Assembly: GCA_017993835.1 (NCBI GenBank) | Contig: JAGOLX010000033.1 | Location: forward strand, 1 to 64,000 | DNA: 64,000 nucleotides | Direction of reading: 5' to 3' | Source of the DNA: Phycisphaerae bacterium | Lineage (GTDB): Bacteria; Planctomycetota; Phycisphaerae; Sedimentisphaerales; Anaerobacaceae | In this document: piece by piece, positions 47,639 through 56,151 of the stretch | Position numbering within the stretch: position 1 is the first letter of the stretch | Layout of the letters: each line of letters opens with the position of its first letter | The notes under the pieces: generated by a model | What the model saw: only the letters and a program-made list of their open reading frames with translations | What the model was told of the DNA's origin: nothing | Databases searched by the model: none | Position numbers and translations under genes: made by a program

Positions 47639-49549
47639 TCAATCCATGAGCACGCGGATATGGGCTTCTACCGATGCGGCCAGCCCGTCCAGGCCGTAGC
47701 CGCCCTCCAATACGGAGACCAGGCGGCCCTTGCAGCATTGCTCGGCGATTTCCTTGACGATGCGAGTGAGCTTGCCGAAGCACTCGGTGGTGACTCGCAT
47801 CCCGCCGAGCGTGTCGTTCTCGTGGGCGTCGAAGCCCGCGGAGACCAGGACGAAGTCCGGCGCGAACGCCACCGCGGCCGGTCGCAGTTTTTTCTCGAAG
47901 GCCTCCAGAAAATCGCTGTCGTCTGAGCCCGCCGGCAGCGGCACGTTGATCGTCGTATTCAGGCCCTTGCCTCGCCCGATCTCCCGCTCGGCGCCGGAAC
48001 CGGGATAGAACGGGTACTGGTGGACGCTGAAGTAGAGCACGCTCGGGTCCTCGTAGAAGGTTGCCTGTGTGCCGTTGCCGTGATGGACGTCCCAATCCAC
48101 GATCAGAACCTTGGCGAGATCGTATTGTTGCTGGGCGTATTTCGCACCGATGGCGACGTTGTTGAAGATGCAGAAGCCCATCGCCCGGTCTTCCACCGCG
48201 TGATGTCCCGGCGGGCGGACGGCGCAGAAGGCGTTGGCGACCTTGCCCGCCATGACGGCATCGACCGCAGTGAGCACCCCGCCGGCCGCCAGGACCGCGG
48301 CCTCGTACGATTTCGTCGAGATCGGGACATCGCCTGAGTCGAGATAGTCGTCGCCCGCGGCGCAGGCCAGACGGGCCCGTTCGATGTAGCTCTCAGCGTG
48401 GACCGTCCGAAGCCATTTCTCCTCTGCCGGCCGGGGCGCCAGACGGACCAGTTGGGCGTCGAGCCCGACGGCTTTGAGGTGTTCGGTGATCGCGGTCAGC
48501 CGTTGCGGCGACTCCGGGTGGCCCGGCGTCGTCTTGTGCTCCAGGTAGATCTCGTCACAGACGAACCCCGTTTTGGACTTCGGTCGAGAGGACATGGTTG
48601 CACCTCCACTTGCCTGATGGGTCGCGGCGGACGCGACGCCTGAAGTCCCGGTGGTTTTGGGTGACTCGGCGGGGCCGTTCCTCACGCAGCGGAATCCGAT
48701 GGCGTCATTGGCCAGGCACGTGTCGTCGATGGCGGGATCGCTGGCCCGATACGACGACCGACAGCTCTCGGGACTGGAATTCCACGCTCCGCCGCGAAGG
48801 ACCCGCTCCTGTCCCTCTGCGGGCCCTCGCGGATTCTCGATTTCACGTAGCACGGGCATCTTGCCCGTGTTCATGGGCGGGACGCCCATGCTACTGTAGT
48901 AGTCCCTGGCATAGCGGTCGTTGCACCACTCGGAGACGTTCCCGTGCATGTCGTAGAGGCCCCAGGCGTTGGGCTTCTTCTGGCCGACCGGGTGGGTGGT
49001 CGCGCCGGAGTTGCCCGCGTGCCAGGCGTAGTCGTTCAGTCGGCCCGCGCCGTTGCCGAAGCTGTACTCGGTGCTCGTGCCCGCGCGGCACGCGCACTCC
49101 CACTCGGCCTCCGTGGGCAGGCGGTAGCCGTTGGCGTCGAAGTTGCAGGACCAGGTCTCCTCGTCGTAGCAGGGCGTCAGACCCTCCGCCATTGACCGGT
49201 CGTTGCAGTAGAGGGCCGCGTCGGTCCAGTTGATCTGCTCGAGCGGCTGGCGGGCCCCCTTGAAGTGCGACGGGTCGGAGATCTGGTACTTCTTGAACTC
49301 CTCCTGCACGACCTCGCAGCGGTCCATCCAGAAGGACCCGAGCCGTACCGTGTGCGCGGGACGCTCGTCCTCGCCGCCCGCGTTGCTGCCCATCTGGAAC
49401 GATCCGGCCGGGATGAGCACCATCTCAATGCCGCTCTGGGTGGTGATGACCATGGGCGACGCCGGTTCTTTGCCCCGTCGGCAGCCGGCGAACAGGACGC
49501 ACAATCCAAGCAAGCAGGGGCAGACCATTTGTCGAAGTGACGACTTCAT
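47639..49549 (-). CDS. FGE-like lipoprotein fused in frame to an HDAC-like deacetylase
   Basis: The frame encodes 636 residues. Residues 1-22 are a lipoprotein signal (LLGLCVLFAGC). Residues about 35-300 are a formylglycine-generating-enzyme (SUMF1) domain: MVLIPAGSFQMGSNAGG, RLPTEAEWECACRAG, DMHGNVSEWC and GFRC; only one of the two catalytic cysteines is apparent (PESC), so activity is doubtful. Residues 319-636 are a class II histone-deacetylase/acetoin-utilisation domain with zinc and catalytic residues in RPPGHHAVEDRAMGFC, DWDVHHGNGTQ and AGFDAHENDTLGG. An exported FGE joined to a cytoplasmic deacetylase is odd. A strong start signal at 48595 suggests the deacetylase is made separately. 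Confidence 0.75.
   Translation of the reverse strand: MKSSLRQMVCPCLLGLCVLFAGCRRGKEPASPMVITTQSGIEMVLIPAGSFQMGSNAGGEDERPAHTVRLGSFWMDRCEVVQEEFKKYQISDPSHFKGARQPLEQINWTDAALYCNDRSMAEGLTPCYDEETWSCNFDANGYRLPTEAEWECACRAGTSTEYSFGNGAGRLNDYAWHAGNSGATTHPVGQKKPNAWGLYDMHGNVSEWCNDRYARDYYSSMGVPPMNTGKMPVLREIENPRGPAEGQERVLRGGAWNSSPESCRSSYRASDPAIDDTCLANDAIGFRCVRNGPAESPKTTGTSGVASAATHQASGGATMSSRPKSKTGFVCDEIYLEHKTTPGHPESPQRLTAITEHLKAVGLDAQLVRLAPRPAEEKWLRTVHAESYIERARLACAAGDDYLDSGDVPISTKSYEAAVLAAGGVLTAVDAVMAGKVANAFCAVRPPGHHAVEDRAMGFCIFNNVAIGAKYAQQQYDLAKVLIVDWDVHHGNGTQATFYEDPSVLYFSVHQYPFYPGSGAEREIGRGKGLNTTINVPLPAGSDDSDFLEAFEKKLRPAAVAFAPDFVLVSAGFDAHENDTLGGMRVTTECFGKLTRIVKEIAEQCCKGRLVSVLEGGYGLDGLAASVEAHIRVLMD
48593..48608 (-). 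promoter_or_regulatory. Strong internal ribosome binding site for the deacetylase
   Basis: GGAGG lies seven bases before ATG on the minus strand, and the next residues (MSSRPKSKTGFVCDEIYLEH) match a natural HDAC-family N-terminus. The product would be 318 residues. Confidence 0.65.
48847..48895. repeat. Family K palindrome inside the FGE domain
   Basis: GCACGGGCATCTTGCCCGTG and CATGGGCGGGACGCCCATG are two adjacent hairpins. They are translated in frame (SMGVPPMNTGKMPVLR) within a surface loop region of the FGE domain. A related, larger copy lies at 57363-57482. Confidence 0.8.
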
Positions 49550-49730
49550 TGGCACCATTCTCTTTCTTGTCGGGTGTGCCGGGCACACCGCTTCCACCGC
49601 GATCTTTCAAACCGCGGGCAATTATACGCGGGGTCCCCCGGGTCCTCAACCGGAATCGACTCGACGTGCGTGTCGGGGTGCATGACCGCATCTGCTCGCG
49701 TGCAATAGGGGTTCACGGAGACCCTGGAGT

Positions 49731-49813
49731 GCCATTCCCGCGGAAGCGGGGATCCACTTCCTGGAATACGTTGCATGCCACGGTTTCTGGATTCCTGCTT
49801 GTGCAGGAATGAC
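49731..49813. repeat. Family G palindrome, copy 5
   Basis: CATTCCCGCggaaGCGGGgAT and ATTCCTGCttgtGCAGGAAT separated by a spacer. It lies in the divergent space between the FGE gene and the next lipoprotein gene; the rest of 49550-50009 holds no recognised gene. Confidence 0.85.
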
Positions 49814-50009
49814 AGAGTCGCAGCAACGTCTTGCCGCTCTGCAGGAGGCCGCAAGAACGATCACGCACCCTGCGTGCCTTCTCCTGCTCACGATCCGAGA
49901 TTGCCGGAGGGCACCATGTTCGGTACAATCCCGTGCAGGCAGCGGTGGGCACGGCTCACCCTGCAAGAACCGATGGCGGGTACGACCCGCCCCAGGAAGG
50001 TTGAACAGG

Positions 50010-50582
50010 ATGAATCGAAGGATCGAGATACTGTGGTTTGCCGCTCTGGCGGGGGCGATGTTGTCGCTGGGATGCGCCGCGCCCGACCATGCCTCCGGGC
50101 CGGCTCGTCTGGCCTGTCCGGAAGGCATCACTACCGCCCAAGTCATGGAAGCGGCACACAAGGTCCTGGCGGACATGCATTTTGCCATCGAGAAGCTGGA
50201 CGCCGAGCACGGCGTGGTCCGAACCCGACCCCTGCGGGCGGGCCAGTTCTTCGAGGTCTGGCAGTGCGACAACGTGGGCGGCTACAGCGCAGCGGAGGCC
50301 AACGTCCAGTCGGTCCGCAGGATAGTCGAGCTGCGAGTGACCGCCCAGGCCGACGGCCCGCAGATCGAGTGCGACGCGCGGGTCCAGCGTCTGACGATGC
50401 CGGGCAACGAGGTTGCCGGCGTGTCTCAGGCCTACCTGATGCACACCCGTAGCCAAGCCACTCTCCTGGGCTTCGAGGTCAGCCCGCAACAGCGGCAGGG
50501 CATGGCCTGGATCGATCTGGGGACCGATCCCGACCTCGCGGCCGAGGTCGTTAAACGCGTCGAACGCAAGCTCCAGCATTGA
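50010..50582 (+). CDS. Putative lipoprotein, unknown function
   Basis: A 190-residue protein with a lipoprotein signal (LAGAMLSLGC). The mature part has an alpha/beta pattern (VMEAAHKVLADMHFAIEKLD, RRIVELRVTAQADGPQIECD) that resembles small periplasmic proteins with a secretin- or NlpE-like fold, but I cannot name a family. AGGAAGG precedes the start. It is followed by a family F repeat and galE. Confidence 0.65.
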   Translation: MNRRIEILWFAALAGAMLSLGCAAPDHASGPARLACPEGITTAQVMEAAHKVLADMHFAIEKLDAEHGVVRTRPLRAGQFFEVWQCDNVGGYSAAEANVQSVRRIVELRVTAQADGPQIECDARVQRLTMPGNEVAGVSQAYLMHTRSQATLLGFEVSPQQRQGMAWIDLGTDPDLAAEVVKRVERKLQH

Positions 50583-50673
50583 CGATTTACGATTTGCGGT
50601 TTACTATTTGACGCCATGCGCCTTGCCTCGTGCACGGCGCGCTTTTGAATCGTAAATAGTAAATCGTAAATTG
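50581..50673. repeat. Family F palindrome, copy 2
   Basis: GACGATTTACGATTTGCGGT and TTACTATTTGA face ATCGTAAATAGTAAATCGTA. It fills the gap before galE. Confidence 0.85.
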
Positions 50674-50687
50674 TGAGTGGAAAATCC

Positions 50688-51671
50688 ATGCGGGTTCTTG
50701 TCTGCGGCGGCGCCGGGTACATCGGGAGCAACATGACGGCCCTGCTCATGGCGCACGGCCATGAGCCTGTCGTCTTCGACAACTTCAGCAAAGGTCACCG
50801 CGGCGCGGTCCAGGGTGCTCAGGTCGTCACAGGTGATCTGGGCGACTACCACGGTCTCGTGCGAGTTCTCCGGGATCGCCAGATCGAGGCGGTGATGCAC
50901 TTCGCCGCCTCCATCGAGGTGGGCGAGTCGGTGCAGGAGCCGCTGCGGTACTACCGCAACAACCTCTCGAACACGCAGAACCTGCTCTCGGCCATGGAGG
51001 CCGCAGGCGTCGGGAAGTTCGTCTTCAGCAGTACCGCTGCGGTCTACGGGATGCCCGAGAAGGTCCCGATCACCGAGGACGCCCCCAAGCAGCCGATCAA
51101 TCCCTACGGGGAGACGAAACTGGCGGTCGAGCGAATGTGTCACTACCAGGTCCGGACCGGGAGGCTGCGATTCGCCGCCCTTCGCTACTTCAACGCCTGC
51201 GGCGCGGGCGACGACGGCCGACGGGGCGAGGACCACCGCCCGGAATCCCACCTGATCCCGCTGATTATCCAAGCCGCGATGGGCAAACGGGCGGACATCA
51301 AGGTCTATGGCACGGACTACCCCACCCCCGACGGCACCTGCATCCGCGACTACATCCACATCGACGACCTGTGCCGGGCGCACCTGCTGGCCCTGGACCG
51401 GCTCGAAACGTCCGCGGAAATGGCTTTCAACCTGGGCAACGGCCAGGGGTATTCGGTCCGCCAGGTGATCGAGACGGTCCGACGGGTCTCCGGCCGGGAC
51501 TTCAAGGTCGTCGAGACCGCCCGCCGGCCCGGCGATCCGGCTATCCTGACCTCCGATGCGACCAAAGCGAAGGCCGAACTCGGCTGGCAGCCGCAGAAGC
51601 CCGCCCTCGAAGACATGGTCGAAACCGCCTGGAAATGGCACACCGAACACTCCGACGGGTATGAGGATTGA
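50688..51671 (+). CDS. galE: UDP-glucose 4-epimerase
   Basis: A 327-residue extended short-chain dehydrogenase. The NAD-binding motif is GGAGYIGS at the N-terminus, the catalytic serine lies in FSSTAAVYG and the tyrosine/lysine in YGETK. RYFNACGA and DYIHIDDLC are typical of GalE. It interconverts UDP-glucose and UDP-galactose and so feeds polysaccharide synthesis, which fits the O-acetylation genes a few kilobases away. Start chosen at the conserved MRVLVCGG. Confidence 0.92.
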   Translation: MRVLVCGGAGYIGSNMTALLMAHGHEPVVFDNFSKGHRGAVQGAQVVTGDLGDYHGLVRVLRDRQIEAVMHFAASIEVGESVQEPLRYYRNNLSNTQNLLSAMEAAGVGKFVFSSTAAVYGMPEKVPITEDAPKQPINPYGETKLAVERMCHYQVRTGRLRFAALRYFNACGAGDDGRRGEDHRPESHLIPLIIQAAMGKRADIKVYGTDYPTPDGTCIRDYIHIDDLCRAHLLALDRLETSAEMAFNLGNGQGYSVRQVIETVRRVSGRDFKVVETARRPGDPAILTSDATKAKAELGWQPQKPALEDMVETAWKWHTEHSDGYED

Positions 51672-51772
51672 CGATTTACGATTGACGATTTACTATTTGA
51701 GTGCCGCGGCGCGTGTCCGATTCATCGGGTGCGGCGCAAAATCGTAAATAGTAAATCGTAAATAGCAAATGA
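51668..51772. repeat. Family F palindrome, copy 3
   Basis: GACGATTTACGATTGACGAT faces ATCGTAAATAGTAAATCGTA across a GC-rich centre, between galE and the hexokinase gene. Confidence 0.85.
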
Positions 51773-51785
51773 CGAGGGTTGGGCA

Positions 51786-53099
51786 GTGAAAGATGCACGG
51801 GGCCGGGCCAAGGCGTTTCTCAGCGAACAGGGCATGTACCATGGGGACATCCAGATCCAGGAGACGTGCGACGCCTTCCTGAGCGAGATGGACAAGGGCC
51901 TGGCGGGCAAGAAGAGTTCGCTGGCCATGCTGCCCACCTACATCGGGACCGACCGCGCCCTGTCCCGCAACGAGCCGGTGATCGTCATGGACGCGGGCGG
52001 GACGAACTTCCGCATCGCGACCGTCACGTTCCGCGAGGTGGGCGAGCCGGAGATCGCGGACTTCAAGGTCTTCCCCATGCCGGGCATCACCGCCCAGGTC
52101 GGCAAGGACGAGTTCTTCGGGACCATGGCGGGCTACGTCAAAGGCATCGCGACGAAGAGTCCCAACGTGGGCTTCTGCTTCTCGTATCCCATCGAGATGT
52201 TCCCCAGCAAGGACGGGCGGGCGCTGTACTTCTCCAAGGAGATCAAGGCCCCCGAGGCCGCAGGCCAGATGATCGGCGAGAACATGGGCAAGGCCCTGGG
52301 CAAGCTGGGCGTGTCGCAGGAAAAGCACTTCGTCCTGCTCAACGACACGGTCGCGACGCTGCTGGCGGGTCGTGCGGAGACCAGCGGCAGGCGGTTCGAC
52401 AGCTACATCGGCTTCATCCTCGGGACCGGCACGAACACCGCCTACATCGAGCTCAACAGCAAGATCGGCAAGGCGAAGGACCTGGAGCTCGACGGCAGCC
52501 AGATCATCAACGTGGAATCGGGCGGGTTCGGCAAGGCCCCCCGCGGTCGGATCGACAAGAAGTTCGACGCCGCGTCCGTGTGCCCGGGCGTCAACACGTT
52601 CGAGAAGATGATCTCCGGCGCGTACATCGGGCCGCTGTGCCTGGCGACGGTCCAGGCCGCCGCGACCAGGGGTCTGTTCTCGAAGGCGACCGCTGCATCG
52701 CTGACGGGCATCGAAGCCGCCACGACCAAGGACATCAGCAACTTCCTGAGTCGCCCGGAAGGTGGGGACAACCCGGTCTCGACCGCCCTGGTCGGCGCCG
52801 CGGACGACGAGATCGTCACGGTGTACCACCTCGTGGACGCCCTGGTCGAGCGGGCGGCCAAGCTGACCGCCGCCAACCTGTCGTCGGCCGCCCTCAAGTC
52901 GGGCAAGGGCCGCAACCCTTGCCGGCCCGTCTGCATCGTCGCCGAGGGCACGACCTTCTACCGTCTCAAGTCCCTCCGCCAGAAGATCGAGCGGTACTTG
53001 ACGCAGTACCTGGTCGAGCGTAAGCACGTCTACTATGAGATCGTGAGCATCGACAACGCCACCCTGATCGGCGCGGCTATCGCGGGCCTGACGAACTGA
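51786..53099 (+). CDS. Eukaryotic-type hexokinase
   Basis: A 437-residue sugar kinase of the hexokinase family (PF00349/PF03727), not the bacterial ROK or Glk type. Diagnostic blocks are VMDAGGTNFRIATVTF (phosphate 1), FCFSYPIEMFPSKDGRALYF (sugar side), LLNDTVATLLAG with the catalytic aspartate, and GFILGTGTNTAYIE. It phosphorylates glucose or a related hexose with ATP. The start is GTG 51786 with GAGGG upstream. Such hexokinases are uncommon in bacteria but known in some planctomycetes and relatives. A MurQ/GKRP-like gene lies 4.5 kb away. Confidence 0.88.
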   Translation: MKDARGRAKAFLSEQGMYHGDIQIQETCDAFLSEMDKGLAGKKSSLAMLPTYIGTDRALSRNEPVIVMDAGGTNFRIATVTFREVGEPEIADFKVFPMPGITAQVGKDEFFGTMAGYVKGIATKSPNVGFCFSYPIEMFPSKDGRALYFSKEIKAPEAAGQMIGENMGKALGKLGVSQEKHFVLLNDTVATLLAGRAETSGRRFDSYIGFILGTGTNTAYIELNSKIGKAKDLELDGSQIINVESGGFGKAPRGRIDKKFDAASVCPGVNTFEKMISGAYIGPLCLATVQAAATRGLFSKATAASLTGIEAATTKDISNFLSRPEGGDNPVSTALVGAADDEIVTVYHLVDALVERAAKLTAANLSSAALKSGKGRNPCRPVCIVAEGTTFYRLKSLRQKIERYLTQYLVERKHVYYEIVSIDNATLIGAAIAGLTN

Positions 53100-53154
53100 G
53101 CAGAGCAGGGCGGGCTGTACCCGGCAAAAACCCAAGCATCGGGAAGACCGGACG

Positions 53155-53340
53155 GTGTGCATAGCACACCCCACATGGATGATGGAGCCCTTGGATGCGC
53201 AGCAAGAGGAATCGTGGCGTCGGCGCGAACGAACCGGCCGGCCACTCGGCATGCCGGCGTTTCTCGATCGGATCGAGGCCATCGTTGGCCGACTCGTGCG
53301 ACCGCCCAAGCGAGGCCGGAAAGCAGAGCGGTCGGAGAAT
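53155..53340 (+). pseudogene. C-terminal relic of a REP-associated tyrosine transposase
   Basis: The residues WRRRERTGRPLGMPAFLDRI and EAIVGRLVRPPKRGRKAE match what I know of the C-terminal tail of RAYT (Y1-family, REP-associated) transposases. The catalytic N-terminal two thirds is absent. The fragment follows a small palindrome (GTGTGCATAGCACACCCC, 53154-53171), related to one inside the MurQ-like gene at 58536. RAYTs mobilise palindromic repeats, so the remnant fits this window. The tail is short, so the call is moderate. Confidence 0.5.
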
Positions 53341-53374
53341 CAAGTATGCTGTCTCCGGAATTCCCCCTCAGACT

Positions 53375-54376
53375 TCAAATCTCCTCCCCACCGTTCTGGC
53401 GGAAGAGTGGTCCAAAATCGTATCGCCATTGCAACGCATAGGACATTCCGATGACGCCGTCCAAGGGACTGTCAAGAAACCTCTGCCATTCGTTGTCATT
53501 TGGATACCGAGCGAAATCCTTCTGTGTCTCAATTACCCAGTTGTCGGCCGCGTTCACGACTGCAATCCATCGCGGTGACACATCAAGGATGGCTCTGACC
53601 CGTTCAAGCCACACGTCTGGAATTGCCTCTTCTGATCTGTTTCCTTTCTGTGCCTGAGCCTTGCGGAATGCCGTGGTCAGACGAGCTACTTCCGCTTCGG
53701 TAGCCGCATCGCTCAGTTCACCGGACAAGAGTTTCAGAATCGCCTTTGCTTCCCAATCGCTTTGGTTCACATAGGCAAGGAATCGGACGATCTTCTTGAG
53801 TTCAGGAACATTGCCCTTGAGCAATCTCCCACGATACTTGATCGCAATGGCGCAGAGATTCTTATCTGCAATCTGACTCCCATTCAGATAAGCATGCTTG
53901 ATAATCTGGATGCGCAATGGCGGTGTTTTCTTTCTGATCTGATAGTCTGTAAGAAGAACTATGGCATCGTGCGTGTTACCGATGAGACGCTCATAAGCGG
54001 AGAAGAAAGGTTCGCTGGTGCAATAGTTCTCTGAGGGCGACTTCACTCCCAGTTCCAGAGTAGGTATATCGACACCACGAGCCGGATTTATGCTGAAGGG
54101 AACCAGCGAAGTGTGGCCATAGAACTTGCGCTCAAGAACCGCCACAAGGACCATTTCAAGAACGCTCCCCAGGCTCTTTCCATCAAGGTTTGGCAGAGTC
54201 CCACTCCGTTCAAGGCTGCGATACCAATGAGGCAATTTGCCACCTCGGCCCAGACGTTCTATGGTCGGCTTGAGGTCTGAAAGTGCCCGATGCCCTTTGA
54301 GAGCGGCGTTTACGACTGACACAATATCGCGAAGGCGCCTATGGATGTCATTTCTTATGTCTTTCGCACTGGTCAT
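53375..54376 (-). CDS. Putative type II restriction endonuclease
   Basis: A 333-residue protein directly downstream of a cytosine methyltransferase, overlapping its stop by four bases. The central segment RGVDIPTLELGVKSPSENY fits a PD-(D/E)xK nuclease core (Asp, then Glu and Lys), and a conserved-looking IKHAYLNGSQIADKNLCAI follows. I do not recognise the exact specificity group. It would cut unmethylated DNA. The gene is AT-richer than the core genes around it, which suggests transfer as part of the R-M island. Confidence 0.7.
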   Translation of the reverse strand: MTSAKDIRNDIHRRLRDIVSVVNAALKGHRALSDLKPTIERLGRGGKLPHWYRSLERSGTLPNLDGKSLGSVLEMVLVAVLERKFYGHTSLVPFSINPARGVDIPTLELGVKSPSENYCTSEPFFSAYERLIGNTHDAIVLLTDYQIRKKTPPLRIQIIKHAYLNGSQIADKNLCAIAIKYRGRLLKGNVPELKKIVRFLAYVNQSDWEAKAILKLLSGELSDAATEAEVARLTTAFRKAQAQKGNRSEEAIPDVWLERVRAILDVSPRWIAVVNAADNWVIETQKDFARYPNDNEWQRFLDSPLDGVIGMSYALQWRYDFGPLFRQNGGEEI

Positions 54377-55563
54377 AGGCCAAGGCTCATCTGGGAATAT
54401 GCTATCGGTTCGAGTGTGCGGACGTGAAGGCCACGTGCAAGTACTACCTGCGCAATTGCCCATTTCGCCAGTGGCACAGGAACGGCGTTGCCATAGAGGA
54501 TATACTGATTGAACTCGGAAGCGACCGAACAGTGATTGTCCGGAAAGCCCTGCAATCTCGCATACTCTATATTTGTCAGACGCCGGTATCGGGGCCCAAC
54601 TTCATATCGCTCGTAGTGCCGACTATGTGATGCAGTGAGCGTTGGAGCGATGCCATCTGTGCCAAAGACAGTATAACCCATTCTTGCACCCCCGTTTTGG
54701 TTGTACAGAATTCGGACTCCGTCTACGAGGCGATTGACAAATACACTTGCCTTGATCCTCTCCCTGGTTGTCTCATCCATGAAGAACTCCGCCGGGGGAT
54801 TCTCCTCTAACACCGATGCGAGTGTTGGCAAGTCCTTCGCTTCCGAGAAAGCCTCAAGTTCAGAGCAGTAGAACCTCCCCATGTAGCAGAGGCCCCACGT
54901 CGGAAATTTCTTCTTGTGGCGGGTCAGGTCGCGCCAAGTTGCGTAGTTCTGAAGGCCAAAGAGATCATGCCGAATCGTACTGGAGAGATCATTCAAAGTG
55001 GCCAGCGAAACCTTCGCGGAGCTAATGTCTGACATGCGCGTGCCGACGATTACCACACGCTGTCGATTCTGGGGGAGCCCAAAGAACGTCGCGTTCAGAA
55101 GACGCCACTCGACAAAGTAGTCCAGTTCACTCAACGCAAGAAGAATGGTCGCAAAATGGTCACCTTGTTCCATGGTCAGAAGACGCTTCACGTTCTCCAA
55201 GACAAACCACTGGGGGGAATGACGCTCTAGTATCTGCACGATCTCCTGAAAGAGAGTGCCACGGGAGTCCCGAATGCCTAGCTTCTTTCCCGCGCTGCTG
55301 AATGGCTGACAAGGAAATCCGGCCGTGAGGAGATCGTGCGGCGGGACACGATCGTGCAACTCTCGGATATCTCCCTGAGCAATCGTGTCTGCCCCAAAGG
55401 CATCTGCATATACTTGGCAGGAAAGCGGATCGATATCATTGGCCCACACGGTTTCAATGCCCAGGCCGTCACATGCAAGGCGGAATCCGCCAATGCCGCT
55501 GAAGAGCTCAACCGATTTCACGCATTGCGATTCATTCGTGTGCTTGATTTGATTCACCATCAT
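54373..55563 (-). CDS. DNA (cytosine-5-)-methyltransferase
   Basis: A 396-residue C5-methyltransferase. Motif I is ELFSGIGGFRLA, motif IV with the catalytic cysteine is GFPCQPFS, motif VI is FVLENV and motif VIII is QNRQRV; a variable target-recognition region precedes the C-terminal GYTVFGTDGIAPTLTASHSR and RLTNIEYARLQGFPD. It protects host DNA by methylating a specific cytosine. It starts inside the vsr stop codon and overlaps the endonuclease start, so the three genes are co-translated. Confidence 0.93.
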   Translation of the reverse strand: MMVNQIKHTNESQCVKSVELFSGIGGFRLACDGLGIETVWANDIDPLSCQVYADAFGADTIAQGDIRELHDRVPPHDLLTAGFPCQPFSSAGKKLGIRDSRGTLFQEIVQILERHSPQWFVLENVKRLLTMEQGDHFATILLALSELDYFVEWRLLNATFFGLPQNRQRVVIVGTRMSDISSAKVSLATLNDLSSTIRHDLFGLQNYATWRDLTRHKKKFPTWGLCYMGRFYCSELEAFSEAKDLPTLASVLEENPPAEFFMDETTRERIKASVFVNRLVDGVRILYNQNGGARMGYTVFGTDGIAPTLTASHSRHYERYEVGPRYRRLTNIEYARLQGFPDNHCSVASEFNQYILYGNAVPVPLAKWAIAQVVLARGLHVRTLEPIAYSQMSLGL

Positions 55564-55988
55564 CTCACATTGCGGAGCAAGACCGACTGAATTCTCTCTG
55601 CTGCACATGCGGGCAATTCATGCCCCCAGACGCGAACGACTGTCCAGCCAGCCGAACGAAGTTCCGCGTCGTGTCTCCGGTCACGTTGCATATTGGCCAC
55701 TATCTTCTTCCGCCACCACTCACTATTCGTCTTGGGCCAAGTACCATGCTTCGGACAACCATGCCAGAAGCAGCCATCTATGAACACCGCGACGCGCGCT
55801 CTGGTGAACACAATGTCGGGCCTTGCCAAACAGCCCTCTACCGGACGCCGGTGGACACGATAACGTAATCCCAGCCGGTGTAGGCAACGCCGTACTGCCA
55901 TTTCCGCCCCTGTGTCACGCCGCCGAACACACCGCATTCGGCGACCGATATCCTGTGATTCTGCACGCGGCCCAACCATGCCAATCAT
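55560..55988 (-). CDS. vsr: Very short patch repair endonuclease
   Basis: A protein of about 142 residues that nicks T:G mismatches created when methylated cytosines deaminate. Family blocks are MRCVRRRDTGAEMAVRRCLH, GLRYRVHRRPVEG, RPDIVFTRARVAVFIDGCFW and HGCPKH, with metal-binding Asp and His. Genes of this type accompany C5-methyltransferases. A second ATG three codons downstream (55979) is also possible. Confidence 0.9.
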   Translation of the reverse strand: MIGMVGPRAESQDIGRRMRCVRRRDTGAEMAVRRCLHRLGLRYRVHRRPVEGCLARPDIVFTRARVAVFIDGCFWHGCPKHGTWPKTNSEWWRKKIVANMQRDRRHDAELRSAGWTVVRVWGHELPACAAERIQSVLLRNVR

Positions 55989-56151
55989 CTTTCTAATCGG
56001 GCGGAGCACCCTATCAGTTCCCATAATAGCGAAGTGGCCGTTTCTGACAAGCGTGAATCTGAAGAAGGGCGAACAAGAGGAGAGGGCCAGTCCCTATTGC
56101 AGTCATAGCGGAAGAAGCGTTCTGCTCCGATGCCCGGATGCTCCACTTTGT

